A stretch of DNA of 64,000 bases from Chrysemys picta bellii (GCF_011386835.1 NC_088797.1:63575587-63639586); one strand, 5' to 3'. Positions 10,790 to 21,741 are shown, counted from the stretch's first letter. The notes: generated by a model not told the origin, from the letters alone. Made by a program: numbers and translations.

Positions 10790-11721
10790 TGTGATAAATG
10801 AAGGCGGGGGTATCTCCCTTTTATGGACACCCAGCCAGCCACTTAGCTATAAAATCCCTGTTTGTAGCTGTTCTCTACTTGCTTTATCTGTAAAGGGTTA
10901 AAAAGTCCCTAGGTTAAAGGGAGAGAGTGAGCACCTGACCAAAAGAGCCCATGGGAAGGCTAGAACTTTTTAAAATTGGGAAAAAACTTTCCCTTTGTCT
11001 GTCTGTGTTTGTTCTCCCGGAAAGCAGGGACAGGGCTGGATCTAGGCTGTAAAAGCTTGTGCCAGGTATGAAAATCATCAGAACATACCTAGAAACTACT
11101 CTTTTGAAACCCCAGATATGTAAGTAGATCAGGAAATGTCTAGGAAGATGCTATTAGGTTTATCTCTTTTGTTTCTTTATGGCTTGTGACTCCTCTGTGC
11201 TAACCCCAGGTGCTTTTCTTCTGCTTGTAACCCTTAAGCTGGACCTCAAGAAGCTATCTGGATGCTTAATCCTTGTAATTGTTTATTTAAAACCTAGCAA
11301 AAAGCATAAGTTCCAGACGTATTTTTCTTTCTTTTTGTTTTTAATAAAATTTACCTTTTTTTAAGACCAGGATTGGATGTTTATGTCCCTAAGAGGTTTG
11401 TGCGTATGTTGTTTAATTAGCTGGTGGCAACAGCTGATTTCCTTTGGGTTTTTTTTTCTCAGCTCTTCCCTTGGGAGGGCGGGTGAAAGGGCCTGAGGAT
11501 ACCCCACAGGAAGGAATTCCCAAATGTGGCTTTCTGGGCTCTCAGAAGGGTTTTTTTTTTTGCATTTGGGTGGTGGCAGCATCTACCTATCCAAGTTCAG
11601 AGAGAAGCTGTAACCTTGGGAGTTTAATACAAGCCTGGAGTGGCCAGTATTAATTTTTAGAATCCTTGCAGGCCCCCACCTTCTGCACTTGAAGTGCCAG
11701 AGTGGGGAATCAGCCATGACA
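10790..11721 (+). mobile_element. Endogenous retrovirus LTR (block A)
   Basis: The segment starts TGTGATAAATG and ends GCCATGACA, the expected TG...CA boundaries. It has a TATAAAA box near 10,850, an AATAAA polyadenylation signal near 11,342 and repeated promoter-like motifs. A primer-binding-site-like TGGTGGCAGAGCGGTGGG follows immediately at 11,722. No matching 3' LTR lies in the block, so the provirus is truncated. The copy in block A' is 29,691-30,621. Confidence 0.75.
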
Positions 11722-12240
11722 TGGTGGCAGAGCGGTGGGATCATTTTGAACCAGAAGCACAGACCTCAGGATTTTAAAAGGACACATTTTTTCTTTTGGC
11801 AGCCTGCACAGCCAGGGAAGTTTCTTTTCTTTTCTTTTCTGCCTGAGGGGGAACAGGCACAAAAAGGGTTCAGCCTGCAAAGCCAGGGAGTCCAACATGC
11901 ATTTTTTTTTCTAGCTTTGTGGCAACAAAATAGCCAGGCTAGAGTAGGGCAGCCCTGTCCATGAGGTCGGGCACCAAAACTCAAGAGCAACCAGTCTTCC
12001 CAAAGCAGCACACCACGGAGAAGACAGACCCAGACCAAGCCCAGACATCCAGCTCCATGATGGAAATTCAGGGAGGGGATGAGGGAATGGAGAATCCCAA
12101 CTGAGATCCTGGTGCCAGGATGGAGGGATGCAATGAGGGGGGGAGGGGCAATGGCAGAAACCCATCCCAAGGTGGTTCCTTGGGAGGAAGAGGAGCCAAA
12201 GGGGTCGGCAGAGAGCCCAGGGCTGGGAATACATGAACGG
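11722..12240 (+). mobile_element. ERV primer-binding site and leader remnant (block A)
   Basis: The tract follows the LTR with a tRNA-complementary-looking 18-mer starting TGG, then a leader-like tract with TTTTC repeats and purine-rich sequence. No intact gag, pol or env frame was seen. The right boundary is uncertain. Confidence 0.5.
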
Positions 12241-12607
12241 ACCCCTCAGATCGCCTCCTGTTGCAGCAAGCAGGGGTCACTGCACAGATCTGCCCTGATG
12301 TCACCTCACCTACTGCCATGGATCCATACGATTGGTGCTACACTCTGGCTTTGGAACAGTCTCTCAGGAAGCCCTTTGATGTGCCAGACCCCCAGCGGTC
12401 TCACTCTTCCTGCAGGGTAAGACACACGGCTTCACTGCCTCCTGTGACTGGACCTCTGGGCCTTCAGCACTCCTGCTTCACACCAGGAGCAGTGTTCAGC
12501 GAATCCAGCTGAGATAGACTCCTGATGGAGACTTGTGTACACTTCAGGGATTAAGGCACCTCACCAAGCATTTGCAGTGACATTCAGAGCATTGACTAAT
12601 TAACCAG

Positions 12608-13284
12608 GGTGACGACCTGTCCCAAATTGGGCGGGACAGTCCCGAAATGCAGAGTTCAAGTCCCTGTCCCGGGCTGAATGACTCCAGGACAGCAGCTCCC
12701 TCTGGGTCATTTGTTGCTAGGTTTCAATGCCCAGGCAATTGGGTTTGCCATCTTCAGTTCAGCAGGGGGTCAGGGTGCAGGGTGCGGCAGGGGGCTTAAG
12801 GCAGGGGGTCGGGGTGCAGGAGGGGTGCGGGGTGTGGCAGGGGGTTCAGGGCAGGGGATTAGGGTGCAAAAGGGCTTCAGGGGGCGGGCTCTGGTCCAGC
12901 GTGCAGCGGGGGCAGGTCAGGCTCCGGAAGCGTCTGGAACCTGGGGGAGGCGGGGCACAAGGGTCTGTGTGTTGCTGTTGCTTCAGGCACCGCCCCCAGC
13001 AGCCCCATTGGCCGGGAACGGGGAACTGCGGCCAATGGCAGCTGCAGGGGGCGCTGCCTGAAGCAAGAGCAACACACAGACCCCTGTGCACCCCCTTCCC
13101 CAAGTTCTGGACACTTCCCGGGGTGGCGCGGGGGCAGGGCGGGCAGGCAGGGAGCCTGCCCTTCCCCTGGTGCGCGTCGGGCCGGAGACGCTCTAGGTAA
13201 ACGTTGGGGAGCGTGGGGGGGCCACGAGGAGCTTGCAGGCCGCAGAAAATACCCGGCCCACGGGCCGCGTGTTTGAGACCCCTG
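12608..13284. mobile_element. Composite repeat ending in a hAT right terminus (block A)
   Basis: The right end CGGGCCGCGTGTTTGAGACCCCTG (written in two parts: CGGGCCGCG, TGTTTGAGACCCCTG) is the inverted partner of the terminus at 2,960. The interior is a G-rich GGGGTGCAG-type array and a GC-rich fold-back (GGCACCGCCCCCAGCAGCCC region against its inverse GGGGGCGCTGCCTGAAGC). The left part (GTCCCAAATTGGGCGGGACAG, a second repeat family) does not carry the matching left terminus, so this is a chimera or a truncated element. Confidence 0.55.
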
Positions 13285-13494
13285 GATTACAGCATGACGG
13301 TGCAAAACTCATTGGTCCCAATGAAGGAAAATCACTGTATAAACAGGGTGTCTTGCCATGAAACTTTGGGTTTGTGCTGCCAAGACTTCCCTGGGGCATC
13401 ATGTCGTGACCATCAGAACCTGGCTCCTACCTACCCGTGACCAACCTAGCTGGCCACTAGATTGATCCAGACTCTGGACTGGTAACTATAACAT

Positions 13495-13545
13495 CACCTG
13501 GCGGGGGGAGGGTGCATATGTGTGTGTGTGTGTGTCTGGTGAATA
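13495..13545. repeat. TG microsatellite
   Basis: A short (TG)n run sits beside a G-rich run. The A' counterpart (32,503-32,550) has a much longer poly-G tract and a shorter TG run, showing slippage since duplication. Confidence 0.7.
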
Positions 13546-13639
13546 AATACATATGCTAATTGTTGTATCTTTAATAAATGCGGCGTATTGCCTTTTCCCC
13601 TGAAACAGATCCCGTGTGCTTCTTATAAGCATAACAGGG

Positions 13640-14390
13640 TGGGGTGCCTTACCCTTAGCAACCCTAATCATAACTCCAACTGGCCTACTTACAGGAACCC
13701 TAATGCTAGCTCAGGGAGCCATACCCATAGGAATACTAAAACTAGGGCAGGGAGCCCTAGCCATGGGAACCCTAACCCTAGGTCAGAGAGTCCGAAACAC
13801 AAGAACCCTAACACTAGGGAGGGGAGCCCTAGCCAGAGAAACCCTAACCCTAGCCTGGAGAGCCCAAACCGTAGGAACCCTAACACTATAGTGGGGACCC
13901 CTACTCACAGGAACCCTAATCCTAGTGTGGGAAGCCATATCCATAGGAACCCTAACCCAAACTCCAAGTGGCCTATCCATAGGAACCCTAACCCTAGGTC
14001 CGGGAGCTATACCCCCAATGGGTATGGCTCCCCACCCTAGTTTTAGGGTTCTTTTCTGTAGGGATCCCCGTCCTTGGGTTAGGGTTCCTATGGGTACGGT
14101 TCCCCAGTTTAGGGTATCTATGGATCGGGCACTTGGAGTTAGGATTACAGTTCCTATGAGTAGGCTACTTGGAGTTAGGGGTAGAGTTCCTATGGGTTGA
14201 GCTCCCCTCCGTATGATTAGGGTTGGTATGGGTTGGGCTCCCTGCCTAGGATTGAAAGGGCTCTCCACCCTATTGAAAGGGCTCTCCACCCCAGGGTTAG
14301 GGTTTATATGGGTAGGGCTCCCTGCCCTAAGGTTAGGGTACTTATGGGTAGGCCACTTGGCGTTAGGGTTAGTGTTCGGGTTCATATGTG
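13640..14390. repeat. Telomere-like 36-bp minisatellite arranged as a fold-back (block A)
   Basis: The unit is about 36 bp with a core AACCCTAACCCTAGGTCAG and spacer AGGGAGCCATACCCATAGG. About ten units read CCCTAA-wise up to about 14,020 and then about ten read TTAGGG-wise to 14,390, so the two halves are inverted copies. Reading frames stay open for up to 200 codons on both strands because 36 is divisible by three; these are not genes. The A' copy is 32,653-33,405. Confidence 0.85.
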
Positions 14391-14599
14391 TAAGCCACCA
14401 CAGAGTTACGGTAGCGCTGGTGGCATTTTACAATGCTGAGAAGGAGGGTTCTATCTTTAATTTCATGGCCTCCTTCGCCACAAAGAAGATCTTTCTTGAC
14501 TTTGCAGTGTAGGGTCCCAGAGACAAGCTAAGGCTGGCCCCCCAGATCCAGAGTAACCTGCGGCCAGCACTCCGTACACCAGCATGTATTTAGCCCCAT

Positions 14600-17500
14600 C
14601 AGGGCCGGCTCTAGGTTTTTTGCCGCCTCAAGCAAAAAAATGTTGGCTGCCCCCCATCCCAGCCCTGGGCTCCTCGCCGCATCCCCCTCCCACCCCAGCC
14701 CTGGGCTCTCCCCCACCACCTGCACCCCCCTGCTGCCCCAGCCCTGGGCTCTCACCCCCCTGACCCACAACCCCCTGCCGCCCCAGCCCTGGGCTCTCAC
14801 CTCCCTCACCCGCACCCCCTTGCTGCCCCAGCCCTCAGCTCTCCCACACACACACCCTGCTGCCCCAGCTCTGGGTTCCCCCTACACCCCCACCATTGCC
14901 CCACCCACCCACCCACACACCTCCTGCTGCCCCAGCCCTGGGATCACCCACTCCACCTGCACCCTCCTTCCGCCGCAGACCTGGGTCACTGGTAACTCGG
15001 TCCCACGGCAGGTCATTCAGCAGGAATTTTAGATGTGCACAGAACACAGACAGGATTGGTTCCCACATGGTTACAGAACTGCAGAAAAGTGGATCAATTT
15101 TCAGCTTGTGTGATTGGAGGATATCTGGATGCATATTATAAGACTGTCCTACATAAATGAGGAAAAGTTGAGGTGCCTTTATTATTCTTTTGTTCCACTC
15201 TTTCTTTCTATGGGGAATTTCCCAGTGCAATATCACTGTCTTCCTTTTAAACAAACAAACAAACAAACAAACAAAAAACCAAACAAACAAAAGGCAATGG
15301 CTGTTGAAAATAGCAATTCCAGTGTTGAAATCTGAAAGGCAGGTGCTGGGCGGGACGGGGAGCCTGTGGCTCCGCAGGGGAGCACGGCAGCATGTATGCA
15401 GCAGCGTGTCTGCTGCTGCACGAAGCCAGACACGCTAGTCGGAGTGGCACGGTAAGGGGGTTAGGGGGTTGGAGAAGGGGTAGGAGGTTCCGGGGGGGGG
15501 GGGGGGTTAGTAAAGGGACAGGGAGCAGGGGGGGTTGGATGGGGCGGAGGTTGGAGGGGGCAGTCAGGGGCAGGGAGAAGGGGGGGGTTAGATGGGTCAG
15601 GGGTTTGGGTCCTGCGGGGCAGTTGGGGCAGTGGTCCCGGGAGGGGGTGATCAGGGGACAGGAGCAGGGGGGTTGGATCGGTTGGGGTTTCTCTGGGGGG
15701 CAGTCGGAGGGAGTGGATGGGGGCAGGGTGGGGCTACCCTCCCTCCCCGTGGAGTGTTCTATTTTTTTAATGTTAAAATATGGAATCCCTACTCACAGCG
15801 CAGCTCTCCATTCACAGCAGGCTACAGCATGAGGTCTCAGCTTCCTCACTCCCTCCAGGGGCGGCTCTAGTTACCAGCAAAGGAAGCACGTGCTTGGGGC
15901 AGCCCATTTGCAGGGGCGGCAGGGATACAGCATGGCAGCTGAGAACCAACAGGGGCCCCTGGGAGCTGTACTTCGTTGGTTAGCTCCCTGCCTATAGAGC
16001 CAGCCCTGGAGCAGGGAAAGAACTACATTTCCCAGTATTCCCTTGGCCACTACCAACAGGAAAGAGGGGGAGGGAGTGAGGAAGCTGAGACCTCATGCTG
16101 TAGCCTGCTGTGAATGGAGAGCTGCGCTGTGAGTAGGGATTCCATATTTTAACATTCAAATAATAGGACACTCCACGGGGAGGGAGGGTAGCCCCACCCT
16201 GCCCCCATCCACTCCCTCCAACTGCCCCCTACAGAAACCCCAACCGATCCAACCTCCCTGCTCCCTGTCCCCTGATCACCCCCTCCCGGGATCACTGCCC
16301 CAACTGCCCCGCAGGACCCCACCCCCTATCTAAGCCCCACTGGTCCTTGTACCCAACTTCCCCCTTCCTGAGACCCCCCCCAACTTCCCCTCTAGGACCC
16401 CACCCCCTACCTGTCCCCTGACAACCCCCTGGGACTCCCATGACTATTCAATTGCTGCCTATCCCCTAACTGCCCCCCCAAACCCCTGACCCATCTAACC
16501 CCCCCTTCTCCCTGCCCCTGACTGCCCCCGCCAACCTCCACCCCATCCAGCCCCCCCTGCTCCCTGTCCCTTTACTGCCCCCCCGGAACCCCCTACCCCT
16601 TCTCCAACCCCCCCAACCCCCTTACCGTGCCACTCCGACCAGCGTGTCTGGCTTCGTGCAGCGGCAGACACGCTGCTGCATACATGCTGCCGTGCTCCCC
16701 TGCGGAGCCACAGGCTCCCCCTCCCGCCCAGCACCTGCCTTTCAGATTTGAACACCTCAAAATTCAGGAGTGCTCAAGCTCAGTTTGGGCAGCTGTTACT
16801 TCATTTCTGCCAAATCAAATATACTGATCCACTGTAACTTGCTGTAGAAAAAGTAAGATAAAATTGAGCAAGAAATGCTTCTCAGTGGTTATTAGGACTG
16901 GAATTGCTATTTTCAACAGCCATTGCCTTTGTTTGTTTAAAAGGAAGACAGTGATATTGCACTGGGAAATTCCCCATAGAAAGAAAGAGTGGAACAAAAG
17001 AATAATAAAGGCACCTCAACTTTTCCTCATTTATGTAGGACAGTCTTATAATACGCATCCAGATATCCTTCAATCACACAAGCTGAAAATTGATCCACTT
17101 TTCTGCAGTTCTGTAACCATGTGGGAACCAATCCTGTCTGTGTTCTGTGCACATCTAAAATTCCTGCTGAATGACCTGCCGTGGGAACGAGTTACTAGTG
17201 ACCCAGGTCTGCGGCGGAAGGAGGGTGCAGGTGGAGTGGGTGATTCCAGGGCTGGGGCAGCAGGAGGTGTGTGTGTGGATGGGTGGGGCAATGGTGGGGG
17301 GGTAGTGGGGAACCCAGAGCTGGAGCAGCAGGGTGTGTGTGTGGGAGAGCCGAGGGCTGGGCAGCACGGGGGTGCGGGTGAGAGAGGTGAGAACTCAGGG
17401 TTGGGGCGGCAGGGGTTGTGGGTCAGGGGGGTGAGAGCCCAGGGCTGGGGAGGCAGGGGGGTGTGGGTCAGAGGGGTGAGAGCCCAGGGCTAGGGTGGGA

Positions 17501-17811
17501 GGGGGGTGCGGCGAGGACCCCAGGGCTGGGACGGGGGGCAGCCAAATTTTTTTTTGCTTGGGGCGGCAAAAAACCTAGAGCCGGCCCGGACTCCCTCCCC
17601 CTCTTTCCTGTTGGTAGTGGCAAAGGGAATACTGGGAAATGTAGTTCTTTCCCTGCTCCAGGGCTGGCTCTATAGGCAGGGAGCTAACCAACGAAGTACA
17701 GCTCCCAGGGGCCCCTGTTGGTTCTCAGCTGCCATGCTGTATCCCTGCCGCTCCTGCAAATGGGCTGCCCCAAGAACGTGCTTCCTTTGCTGGTAACTAG
17801 AGCCGCCCCTG
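14600..17811 (+). mobile_element. hAT element (outer copy, block A), interrupted by its own family
   Basis: The left terminus CAGGGCCGGCTCTAG is at 14,600 and the right terminus CTAGAGCCGCCCCTG ends at 17,811; the inverted ends differ by one base over 15. The continuous family member at 33,608-35,312 shows that 15,848-17,589 is an insertion. Flanks do not match as a target duplication (AGCCCCAT left, GACACGTA right) because the right flank is the start of unit B1, i.e. a rearrangement breakpoint exactly at the element end. It has C-rich tandem repeats near the left end and no transposase. Confidence 0.85.
15856..17589 (-). mobile_element. hAT element inserted in inverse orientation into the outer copy
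   Basis: A full-length 1,734-bp copy of the same family lies in reverse orientation, starting CAGGGGCGGCTCTAG and ending CTAGAGCCGGCCCGG. The exact 8-bp target duplication ACTCCCTC sits at 15,848-15,855 and 17,590-17,597. Because the outer copy is in plus orientation, sequences on either side form a large near-palindrome around 15,860-16,070. The 209-residue ORF at 16,864-17,493 has no recognisable transposase features. Confidence 0.92.
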
Positions 17812-17898
17812 GACACGTAGCAGGGGGTTGTGGATGGCCAGCACTGCCGTCCGGAGGAAGAGTCTTCTCTGCCCTTCCGAGAAGAACTTTCCGAAGAC
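17812..17898 (-). pseudogene. MROH-family exon, truncated by the hAT junction (B1)
   Basis: This starts after a TTTTAG acceptor at the complement of 17,899-17,900 and encodes VFGKFFSEGQRRLFLRTAVL before running into the hAT terminus at 17,811. The missing 3' part and donor are present in the copies at 21,589-21,741 and 25,431-25,583. This is direct evidence that B1 is broken at this end. Confidence 0.85.
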
Positions 17899-18064
17899 CT
17901 AAAACCAACAGCATGTGAGGCATTAGCAGATTGCCCAGAGCCAGGCTCCAACTCCTGGGGCTAGAACGGCATCTCCATCTAGTGGCCCCTGGAGGCAGCC
18001 ACTGCAGGGGACCCAGCCACCCCCACTCCCTGAGCTGTCTCATGCCCTGGCAGAGTGTCCTTAC

Positions 18065-18159
18065 CTCTCCCACCCTAGCTGTGTTCCTGTAGCCCAGGAG
18101 CCTGCTGTCCTGGTGCCAGTCCCAGCACCACAGGTCTTCGGCCTCATAGATGCTCAGCC
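18065..18159 (-). pseudogene. MROH-family exon GLSIYEAEDLW (B1)
   Basis: A 95-bp exon has acceptor TTTCCCAG and donor GTAAGG. It completes a glycine codon begun by the exon at 18,415-18,540 and encodes LSIYEAEDLWCWDWHQDSRL then LGYRNTARVGE, ending at a codon boundary. This is a characteristic segment of reptile MROH proteins, just before the VFGKFF exon. It is intact in itself. Confidence 0.85.
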
Positions 18160-18414
18160 CTGGGAAAGAGAGACACACACACACATTTGTCATTCTGGTT
18201 GCAGTGCTTGTGTCCTTCCAATCCCATTGGTGGCTGCACAGTAGGCAGAGTCCTTGCTGCGTGCCTGGCCCAACAGAATTGCAGGGGAGGGGTGTAGAAC
18301 AGAGAAAGAGACAGACAGAGACTCATCCTCCAGCCGGGGTCAGTCTGAGAGAAATTGGCTGGGGTCCCAGTCTCACTCTTCTATCGGGTGCCATTTCCCA
18401 GCTGGGTTCCTTAC

Positions 18415-18540
18415 CCCTCTGGTGCAGCAGCAGCTGGTAGAGCCGGTAAACCCCCTCCCTGCCCGGCCGGCTGATGTCCTTGGCTGGGTCACTGATCAAC
18501 AGAGCCAGCTGTGCCACGTGGTGACCCATCCTGGGGAATT
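18415..18540 (-). pseudogene. MROH-family exon FPRMGHHVAQL (B1)
   Basis: A 126-bp exon has an upstream CAG acceptor (complement of 18,541-18,543) and donor GTAAGG. The frame starts with two bases and encodes FPRMGHHVAQLALLISDPAK then DISRPGREGVYRLYQLLLHQ, a HEAT-like helical pair diagnostic of MROH proteins, leaving one base that joins the next exon in phase. It is intact, but the local exon set is incomplete and downstream exons carry stops. Confidence 0.88.
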
Positions 18541-19689
18541 CTGCTCAGTTCTAATGGAAGGGAGAGGGAGAGGGAGAGGGGACTCCATCAGCATTTTCCT
18601 GCCAGCTCCCAGTCCCCCGTGGGCCAGGACTCTCTTTTTCCCCTCAGCCCCTCTGCAGGAGATGCTAGAGGATAGAAGCTAGAGCTAGACCCTTAATTTC
18701 CTCTGTCCCCAAGTGAGCCTGGAGAACAGGGATATGGGCAGGGCCCTCCATGAGGACTTGCTTCCCCAGCTGCTCCAGGATGACAGGAAGGCATGAACCT
18801 GGAGCATGGTCCCCTTAAAAGCCCAGTCACCACTTAACCAGGACAAGAAGAGCTTGACTCCAGCCAAGCTCATTCTCTGCTCTGCCTCTGCCTCCCCAAG
18901 AGGAACACTCCTAACCCACAGCCCCTGCAGCAGCAGATCCTACAGCCAGTTGGAGCCAGCCCGCCTCACCCCTCCTGGTGGTGGGAGGGGAACAAGAGAA
19001 AGGACAAAAGAAGGAAGAGATGAAGAGAAAGGAAGGAGGGATGGAGGAAAAGGTAAAACGAAAAGGACAAACCCTAATGTCCCCAGTGATTGTATGGGAC
19101 AAAATCCCAGGTGGGAAATAAAATTCTGCCACCTTCAACTAGTGCTTTCCATGCCTAGAATTCGGCTGGCACCAGATGGATCAGACTGAACTGGTTCCAA
19201 ACCTCTCAGAGGCTCTTACCTTGTAAACAGGGACGTCTGTTTTCTAGTAAAATCAGTAAAAGGAAAGGAGAAAACTCGAAAGAGACTCCTCCTCGCACGC
19301 ACGTACGTGAACCCTAATACTCTCCCAGTCCTCAAAGAGAGACCTCGAGAAAGAGACTTGCTGAAGCAAAGCCACAGGGGTCTCTGAGGTTTCCCTGGCC
19401 CTGCGCCCCTATCCTGCCTGGCTGATGTCAGCATCTCTCTGTGAGGTCACCACCTCCCCACCACCTTTGACCAATAGGCTGAGGTTCTGCAAAAGGCCTT
19501 TGTGATGTCACTGCCACACACACCCCTCCCCTGAAGTGCTAATGTCCTGCTGCTGGCCAGACACTTTGAAGGTTTGAGCTACTCTCTGTGGATCACCCCA
19601 CTCAATGCGTGTTCATTCTAGGGAGCAAGCCGGCTAGACAGTAAAACATCAGAGGCTGCTCCCAATGCTACACTCGGTGCTTCCAAAAC

Positions 19690-19868
19690 TAGTAGACTTG
19701 ATGGCCAGAAGAGACCTTTAGAGCATCTAATCTAACCCCCTGCATGATCACGGGCTTCCTGTATAGTACAATAGTTACTTTTTGGGCACACACATTCCAG
19801 AAAGGCATCTAGTCTTCATTCAGTGACATCAAGAGATGGAGAATCCACCACTTTTCCTTTTAGTGAGT
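19690..19868 (-). mobile_element. CR1/L3-like LINE tail fragment (B1)
   Basis: GGCCAGAAGAGACCTTTAGA followed by CATCTAATCTAACCCCCTGC and GGAGAATCCACCACTTTTCC resembles the 3' region of CR1/L3-type LINEs. The same fragment is in B2 (23,533-23,711) and, inverted, in A' (25,847-26,030). Confidence 0.55.
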
Positions 19869-19928
19869 GCCAGGGGGCTCCATTTCCCCTTCCACTAGCT
19901 CCCCATTTACAGTGAGCCAGAGCAGTAC

Positions 19929-20052
19929 CTGCAGCAGGGAGCGGGAGTTGCTGATGGCCTCAGAGGCACAGCCCCTGCAGTGCCTCAGGCACCTAGCGCA
20001 AGTGCCGGATGGTGCGGAGCTGGTGCATCGCTTTGGCCGTGACGTCCTCCTG
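19929..20052 (-). pseudogene. MROH-family exon EDVTAKAMHQLR with stops (B1)
   Basis: A 124-bp segment lies between acceptor CCCATGCAG and donor GTACTG. It reads QEDVTAKAMHQLRTIRHLR, a stop (TAG, complement of 19,993-19,995), VPEALQGLCL and a TGA (complement of 19,960-19,962). In MROH proteins a segment of this type follows the ...LMGDK end of the VFGKFF exon. The A' copy has CAA in place of the TAG but keeps a TGA. Confidence 0.75.
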
Positions 20053-20873
20053 CTGCATGGGAACGAGAACCTGTCAGAGACTCAAACGCCCCGAGGAATC
20101 AGGGGGAATTAAGAGCACCTGGAACCAGCAGCATTTCCACACAGCACCTGCCCACCACTGAGGGATGGATCCACCTCCTGACCCCCAGAATGGAGTCTTG
20201 TTGTCCTTTCTAGTAACCTCCAGTGCCAAACCCCCTCCTTGAAGGGTGAGCTCCTGCCACCTCCCCCTCAGCGCCCTTGACAGCTGATCCACCTCCAAAC
20301 CACAGCTCAAGTTCTCAGAACCCTCTCCTCCCACCCCCACCCAGGTTGGGCAGGGAGGGGCCTCTAGCAGGGTGGGCAGGAGGGATTCTGGCAGCAGTGA
20401 AGTGGGTTGCAGGGAGGTCGAGATCTTGCCCCAAGTCATCCCAGACACGAATGCTGAAGCCCCAGGATGGCAGCCCTGGTGAATGGGGCAGATCAGCAGC
20501 CCCTGCTGACTGAATCCTCCCGTTCTCTCTAGGTGGTGGCTCGGGTGACACGGACACTAGGCCACTGGGAACTGGGTGAGGCCCTCTGAGAGAGGAGAGG
20601 CTCGCAGAGGGCCCTTAGGGGATTCCTCTGCTCTTCCCAAGAGCAAAAGCACCGTGCCCTGAGAACATAAGTCCGTGATGAGGTAACGCTTGTCATTAAT
20701 TAGCCTTGCTAAAGAGCTGTGTTGGAGCTGCTCCGGGGACAAGCTGGTTCCCTCCTGTTCATGGAGGTGAATTCATCTCCCTTCCCAGTAGCACCTGCTC
20801 TCGCGCTCATTCCCCACCAGGCTCCTTGCGCCTGGCCAGCGAATGGCGATAGCATGGGAATGAGGCCTGGGCC

Positions 20874-21547
20874 TGTGACGAAGTGGGACTGTTCTTCATG
20901 TTTCCTCTGAATACTGTGGGGGTGCCTCAGTTTCCCCTATGCATTTCTTAAGTGTCTAGGTGGTGGGGAAAGGCCCGTGTGCATAAATCACTGACACTCT
21001 GTCTCCCTGGCAACAAATGGCCAGGGTCCCTTCCCGCCCTGCAAGGAAATAGCTAAAGGTGAACAAAGAGATCAGGTGACCTCCTGGCCTGGGAAAGAGA
21101 CAAAGCCGAGAGAAGGAGGGGCTAGAAGGGGTTTCAGAGTTGCAGCTACCTGGGGACTAGGAGTGAGGGCAGACGTGGGTCTCTGAACCCCATAATGGAC
21201 CCGGCCGAGGGGTCCCGTTCGCCGCTGTACCTACAAGCTCTGTTTTAGACCGTGTTCCTGTCATCTAATAAATCTCTGTTTTATTGGCTGGCTGAGAGTC
21301 ACGTCTGACTGAGAAGTGGGGGGGGTGCAGAACCCATTGGCTTCCCCAGGACCCCGCCTGGGCAGACTCGCTGTGGGAAGCGCACGGAGGGGCATATGCT
21401 GAATGCTCCCAGGAGAGACCCAGGAGGTGAAGCCGTGTGAGCTTCTTGCCCTGAAGACAGTCTGCTCCAAGGGAGAGGAGGCTCCCCAAAGTCCTGACTG
21501 GCTTTGTGGGGAGCAGTTCCAGAGCATCGCCCTGGGACTCCGTGACA
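20874..21547 (+). mobile_element. Solo LTR (B1)
   Basis: The 674-bp LTR runs from TGTGACGAAGTGGG to CTCCGTGACA, with exact 5-bp duplication GGGCC at 20,869-20,873 and 21,548-21,552. An AATAAA signal lies near 21,267. It sits in the intron between the VFGKFF and EDVTAK exons, opposite in orientation to the MROH exons. The identical insertion with the same duplication in B2 shows that it predates the tandem duplication. Confidence 0.9.
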
Positions 21548-21588
21548 GGGCCCCGCCCCAATCTCCTGAGTCTAATGCAGCTGCTTAC

Positions 21589-21741
21589 CTTGTCCCCCAT
21601 CAGCTCTTGGGCTTCCCCCAGAAGGGAGAAGGCCAGGACCAGCCCTGATTGGCTGACACGGAGCAGGGGGTTGTGGATGGCCAGCACTGCCGTCCGGAGG
21701 AAGAGTCTTCTCTGCCCTTCCGAGAAGAACTTTCCGAAGAC
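21589..21741 (-). pseudogene. MROH-family exon VFGKFF...LMGDK, complete (B1/B2 junction)
   Basis: A 153-bp, 51-codon exon has acceptor TTTTAG and donor GTAAGC, both phase 0. It encodes VFGKFFSEGQRRLFLRTAVL, AIHNPLLRVSQSGLVLAFSL and LGEAQELMGDK, matching MROH HEAT-repeat sequence. It spans the boundary between units B1 and B2, and follows the exons at 22,258 and 21,908 in phase, giving a three-exon intact stretch. Confidence 0.88.

Larger units (their letters stand above)
8158..14599 (+). repeat. Duplicated block A (pairs with 27,058-33,607)
   Basis: The block is colinear with 27,058-33,607 at a starting offset of 18,900 bp that drifts to about 19,010 through small indels, with only scattered substitutions (for example all of 8,158-10,780). 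Its first 0.68 kb is also present inverted in B1 (18,806-19,500) and B2 (22,649-23,340), diverging at ACCATGCT near 8,838. It carries two MROH exons, an ERV fragment, a hAT right end and the telomere-like minisatellite. Confidence 0.95.
17812..21654 (-). repeat. Tandem unit B1
   Basis: A 3,843-bp unit is followed at once by B2, beginning with GACACG in both. Differences from B2 are a handful of substitutions and 1-2-bp indels, so the duplication is very recent. It contains, on the minus strand, the MROH exon at 19,929-20,052 and then those at 18,415, 18,065 and 17,812, plus a solo LTR and a LINE tail. The unit boundary falls inside an MROH exon. Confidence 0.95.

Noticed and set aside
13588..14385. 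ORFs of 91-200 residues on both strands with NPNPRSGSPTHR-type repeats
   Set aside because: They arise because the 36-bp minisatellite is a multiple of three and lacks stops in several frames at once; no start context, splice sites or domain.
13640..14390. Chromosome fusion scar (interstitial telomere)
   Set aside because: A fusion gives TTAGGG then CCCTAA on one strand; the order here is the reverse, the units are 36 bp, and a second copy occurs in block A'.
16864..17493. 209-residue ORF as a hAT transposase
   Set aside because: No zinc-finger, DDE or dimerisation motifs; the second half is G-rich tandem repeat.
18716..18790. Plus-strand frame LENRDMGRALHEDLLPQLLQ as an exon
   Set aside because: Protein-like, but antisense to the MROH exons, ends at a stop soon after, and has no convincing donor.
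20534..20573. Plus-strand mini-exon VVARVTRTLGHWELG between CTCTCTAG and GTGAGG
   Set aside because: Only about 40 bp, no recognised family and opposite to the MROH exons; likely chance.
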